Below, piece after piece: positions 6,039 through 8,531 of a stretch of DNA of 8,531 nucleotides. How positions within the stretch are numbered: the first letter of the stretch is position 1; every line of letters begins with the position of its first letter. The stretch covers positions 1 through 8,531 of the forward strand of contig JAWLES010000101.1 in NCBI GenBank assembly GCA_041685935.1, read 5' to 3'. The notes under the pieces are model-generated. The model was given only the letters and a program-made list of their open reading frames with translations, was not told where the DNA came from and did not search any database. The position numbers and the translations under genes are program-made. Origin of the DNA: JAIPEK01 sp041685935 (lineage in GTDB: Bacteria > Desulfobacterota > Desulfobacteria > Desulfobacterales > Desulfobacteraceae).

Positions 6039-7013
6039 TTAGAATTTGTCGTAAAAAATCATATCCACGTCAACACCGAAACCGTCCAGGGTCTCCACGA
6101 CGGAATCAACCATGGGGGGCGGCCCGCACAGATAGTACTCCACTTCAGCCGGGTCGTCATGGTTCTCAAGATAGGCTTCAGCAAGATAATGCTGAATATA
6201 GCCGGTGAAACCCTTCCACTCATCATCAGGCTGCGGCCTGGACAAGGCCGCGTGGTATGAAAAGTTGGGGTATATTTGTGCCAGTCTCTTAAACGTATCA
6301 TGGTAGCACATATCTTTCCGGGACCTGGCTCCGTACCAAAGGCTGATCCTGCAGTCAGTCTTTCCGCCCTCAAGCCGGTCCAGCGCGTGGGACCGCAACG
6401 GAGCGATACCCGCACCTCCACCGATAAAGCACTTCTCCGTGTTGCTCTCCTTTACAAAAAAATCACCGTACGGACCGCTCACCATCACCCTGTCCCCGGG
6501 TTCCAGCCCGAACACATACGAGGAACCGAAGCCGGGAGGAATACCTGAAGTTCCAGGCGGCGGAGTGGCTATTTTAACAGTCATCTTCAGAATATCATTT
6601 TCATGGGGCGGATTGGCAAGGGAGTATGCCCTGCAACCCGGGCTGGCACCTGAAGAGACAAGCTCCAGAAGATTGTATTTTTTCCACTCACTCACATACT
6701 TGCTGTCGATATGAAAGTCTTTAAAGCAGAACTCGTATTCAGGCACATCAATCTGGATATACGCCCCGGCCTTGAAAGAAAGGGGTTCATCCGGCTTTAG
6801 AACCAGCTCTTTGATGTAAGTGGCCACGTTATTGTTGGAAACAACCCGTGCCCCTATCATTTTAATCCCGAAAACAGACTGGGGCAACTCGATTTCCATG
6901 TCATCCTTCACCTTGAGCTGGCAGGACAGACGCTTGCCCGCTTTTTTGTCGGAAAGCCCCACAAGGGTGCAAATCACAAGGAAAAGCACTGCAAGGCGGA
7001 CAACGTAAATCAC
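6039..7013 (-). CDS. NqrF-like FAD/NAD(H) oxidoreductase with N-terminal membrane helix, lacking the [2Fe-2S] ferredoxin domain
   Basis: The 324-residue product matches the reductase half of NqrF, the NADH-oxidising subunit of the Na+-translocating NADH:quinone reductase, down to the family-specific C-terminal end (FYDKF here, DDFGG-like in NqrF). Visible are an N-terminal hydrophobic helix (about 2-20); RLSCQLKVKDDMEIELP (29-44), equal to the end of the NqrF ferredoxin domain; the FAD motif RAYS (128-131); PPGFGSSYVF (159-168); the NAD-binding FIGGGAGIAPLRS (196-208); WYGARS (226-231); and YLCGPPPM (294-301). NqrF is normally about 405 residues with a ferredoxin domain between helix and flavin domain. 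Here that domain is absent except for its last strand and one cysteine, Cys31. The start is a GTG at 7013-7011 with AGGAG 8 bases upstream. An in-frame TAA at 7034-7032 excludes a longer N-terminus. No nqrA-E genes are adjacent. It should oxidise NADH at FAD, but the onward electron acceptor is unclear. Confidence 0.88.
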   Translation of the reverse strand: MIYVVRLAVLFLVICTLVGLSDKKAGKRLSCQLKVKDDMEIELPQSVFGIKMIGARVVSNNNVATYIKELVLKPDEPLSFKAGAYIQIDVPEYEFCFKDFHIDSKYVSEWKKYNLLELVSSGASPGCRAYSLANPPHENDILKMTVKIATPPPGTSGIPPGFGSSYVFGLEPGDRVMVSGPYGDFFVKESNTEKCFIGGGAGIAPLRSHALDRLEGGKTDCRISLWYGARSRKDMCYHDTFKRLAQIYPNFSYHAALSRPQPDDEWKGFTGYIQHYLAEAYLENHDDPAEVEYYLCGPPPMVDSVVETLDGFGVDVDMIFYDKF

Positions 7014-7021
7014 CGCATTCG

Positions 7022-7026
7022 CTCCT
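7022..7026 (-). promoter_or_regulatory. Ribosome binding site that fixes the GTG start of the NqrF-like gene
   Basis: On the minus strand AGGAG is followed by CGAATGCG and then GTG. The overlapping ATG (7018-7016) is in another frame and meets a TGA after two codons, so the GTG is the only workable start. This matters because it shows that the missing ferredoxin domain is not a start-site artefact. Confidence 0.75.
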
Positions 7027-7161
7027 GTTTTTTAAATGGGACTTTGTGCTCTTTTACCGGCATCAGGTGATCCGGACCGGGCATTAATAAAAAATACCTT
7101 GCATTTTTTTCAGCAAAGGTCCATATATATCGGTTTGCAAGAATGATAAACTGATAAAATA

Positions 7162-7191
7162 TTCCGGCTGCTGTTACCCCGGCTGCCGGAA
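7162..7191. repeat. GC-rich hairpin in the presumed typA leader
   Basis: TTCCGGC (7162-7168) pairs perfectly with GCCGGAA (7185-7191). After a T-T mismatch the helix can continue with two or three more pairs. It ends 32 bases before the typA ATG and leaves the ribosome binding site (AGGA, 7214-7217) free. On the minus strand it is followed by TATTTTA, so a weak terminator against antisense transcription is an alternative role. Confidence 0.5.
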
Positions 7192-7223
7192 ACAGGACAA
7201 TCTACTGACCCACAGGAAAAACT

Positions 7224-8531
7224 ATGAGTAAAAAAGCTGAAAACACCGGAATACGAAATATTGCCATCATCGCCCACGTGGACCACGGCAAAACCACTCT
7301 GGTGGACGCCATGTTCAAACAGAGCGGCGTTTTCCGGGAAGGCCAGGAGGTGGACGAAAGGATCATGGACTCCATGGACCTGGAACGTGAAAGAGGTATC
7401 ACCATTGCCGCCAAAAACTGCTCCATAATATGGGGGGGCGTCAAGACAAATATCCTGGATACTCCGGGCCACGCCGACTTCGGAGCTGAAGTCGAACGGG
7501 CTCTGTCCATGGTGGAAGGGGCGATCCTCCTGGTGGACGCCTCTGAAGGCCCGCTGCCCCAGACAAGATTCGTACTTAAAAAGGCTTTGCAGGCCAACCT
7601 TAAGATTATTGTGGTCATCAACAAGATCGACAGGGCTGATGCCCGGATAAACGAGGTTCTGGACGAAATCTATGATCTTTTTATCGACCTGGATGCCACT
7701 GACGCACAGATTGATTTCCCGGTACTCTATGCCGTTGGAAGGGACGGTCTTGCCAAGCGGGATATGGAGGACGAGTCCGCAAACCTGACACCGCTGTTTG
7801 AAACCATTGTCAACTTCATTCCCCCGCCACTGTACGAACAGGGCGAGCCCTTTCAGATGCGGATATCCGACCTGGGACATTCCGACTACACAGGCAGACT
7901 CGCCATCGGCAAGATTGCCAACGGCAAAGTCTCTTCAAAGGATGAACTTGTGCTTATCGGGCAGGAAGGCGCTCCCAAACCCATAAGAATCTCAAGCCTC
8001 CAGCTTTACCAGGGAACCTTACTCACAAAGGCGGATCTGGCAGAGCCCGGTGATATCGCAGTGGTGTCAGGGACAGACGATTTTGAAATCGGAGATACGA
8101 TCTGCACCAGGGAATTCCCGAAACCCCTGCCCAGGATCACAGTGGATGAGCCCACCGTTTCCATGCGTTTCACCATAAGTGACTCCCCGTTTTCAGGCAT
8201 GGAGGGAAAACTTGTCCAGTCAAGCCGGATACGGGAAAGGCTGGAAAAAGAGGCGCTTGCCAATGTGGCCATATCTGTTGAAGATGCCCATGAAAAAGGT
8301 GTTTTCCTTGTCAAGGGGCGGGGAGAGTTTCAGATGGCCATCCTGGTGGAGACCATGCGGCGGGAAGGTTTTGAACTATGCGTGGGACGGCCCGAGGTTA
8401 TTTACAAAACCGGTCAGGACGGTGAAACCCTCGAACCCGTGGAAACTCTGTATGTGGATTGCGAAGAAGAGTTCACCGGTGTTGTAACCGAAAAGCTTTC
8501 CATGAGAAAAGGCAGGCTCACCAACCTTGTA
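7224..8531 (+). CDS. typA: Ribosome-associated translational GTPase TypA/BipA, first 436 residues; C-terminus beyond right edge
   Basis: The frame is open from ATG 7224 to the window end and covers 436 of about 600 residues. TypA binds the 70S ribosome in the EF-G site and aids 50S assembly and translation under stress or cold. G motifs: G1 AHVDHGKT (17-24), G2 RGITI (57-61), G3 DTPGH (79-83) and G4 NKID (133-136). The family-typical MDSMDLERERGIT and PQTRFVLKKAL separate it from EF-G and LepA. Domain II starts near 208 (FQMRISDLGHSDYTGR), the EF-G III-like domain near 308 (EPTVSMRFTISDSPFSG), and the domain V-like part near 402 (LEPVETLYVDCEEEFTG). AGGA at 7214-7217 is 6 bases from the ATG, and the NIAIIAHVDHGKT strand begins 12 residues in, as expected. 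Oddities: GAEVER instead of GGEVER (87-92), YAVGRDG in place of the usual YASA-type G5 (169-175), and GRGEFQM where GRGELHL or GRGELQL is common (366-371). These suggest a divergent TypA subgroup. Confidence 0.96.
   Translation, partial: MSKKAENTGIRNIAIIAHVDHGKTTLVDAMFKQSGVFREGQEVDERIMDSMDLERERGITIAAKNCSIIWGGVKTNILDTPGHADFGAEVERALSMVEGAILLVDASEGPLPQTRFVLKKALQANLKIIVVINKIDRADARINEVLDEIYDLFIDLDATDAQIDFPVLYAVGRDGLAKRDMEDESANLTPLFETIVNFIPPPLYEQGEPFQMRISDLGHSDYTGRLAIGKIANGKVSSKDELVLIGQEGAPKPIRISSLQLYQGTLLTKADLAEPGDIAVVSGTDDFEIGDTICTREFPKPLPRITVDEPTVSMRFTISDSPFSGMEGKLVQSSRIRERLEKEALANVAISVEDAHEKGVFLVKGRGEFQMAILVETMRREGFELCVGRPEVIYKTGQDGETLEPVETLYVDCEEEFTGVVTEKLSMRKGRLTNLV

Larger units (their letters stand above)
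7014..7223. promoter_or_regulatory. Divergent intergenic region between the NqrF-like gene and typA
   Basis: This 210-base spacer must hold promoters for both directions. For typA, TAAAAT (7155-7160) is a fair -10, but the nearest TTGCAA (7135-7140) is only 14 bases away, which is too short for a standard sigma70 site. TTGCAT (7099-7104) with TATATA (7124-7129) has a 19-base gap. No candidate for the minus direction is convincing. A hairpin lies at 7162-7191 just before typA. Confidence 0.35.

Noticed and set aside
7014..7223. Possible hidden or frameshifted ferredoxin domain upstream of the NqrF-like gene
   Set aside because: The spacer is too short for the roughly 85 missing residues, holds no CxxxxxCxxC pattern in the frames inspected, and has an in-frame stop close to the GTG.
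7110..7880. Minus-strand open frame of 256 codons opposite typA
   Set aside because: It lies antisense to a TypA sequence with all G motifs. Its product shows no recognisable domain, and the codon structure is explained by typA.
1..8531. CRISPR array, insertion sequence, prophage or defence system
   Set aside because: No regularly spaced repeats, transposase, integrase, terminal inverted repeats or defence-type domains were seen. The genes are mostly housekeeping.

Overview
The window is ordinary-looking chromosomal DNA with bacterial gene structure: strong AGGAGG-type ribosome binding sites, short operons and compact intergenic regions. The gene set points to a Gram-negative, Desulfobacterota-like (sulfate-reducer type) bacterium. 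It includes a diderm lipoprotein with a VWA plus OmpA-like layout, an NqrF-like reductase, a TypA GTPase, UppP and a bifunctional phosphomannomutase/phosphoglucomutase. The taxonomic guess is inference from gene content and style, not from a marker gene.

Left part (1-3300, minus strand): a three-gene, tightly packed transcription unit reads uppP, then a PMM/PGM, then a UvrD/Rep-type helicase that runs off the left edge. The gaps are 12 and 9 bases. The first two genes serve envelope glycan synthesis: recycling of the undecaprenyl carrier and supply of hexose-1-phosphate. The helicase is a DNA-maintenance passenger.

Middle part (3301-5950, plus strand): a 189-base AT-rich divergent spacer leads to proC, the last step of proline synthesis. 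A 394-base non-coding stretch follows. It holds a likely proC terminator, a perfect GC-rich hairpin, a long-range inverted repeat and a good promoter candidate. Next is a lipoprotein joining a von Willebrand A domain, a calcium-binding-like linker and a peptidoglycan-binding OmpA domain. It ends in a clear intrinsic terminator.

Right part (6039-8531): an NqrF-like FAD/NAD reductase on the minus strand lacks the [2Fe-2S] ferredoxin domain that defines the family. It is divergent from typA (BipA), which runs off the right edge. No tRNA, rRNA, CRISPR array, insertion sequence or phage gene was seen. The points most worth a second look are the ferredoxin-less NqrF homologue with no other nqr gene beside it, and the structured non-coding region between proC and the lipoprotein gene.
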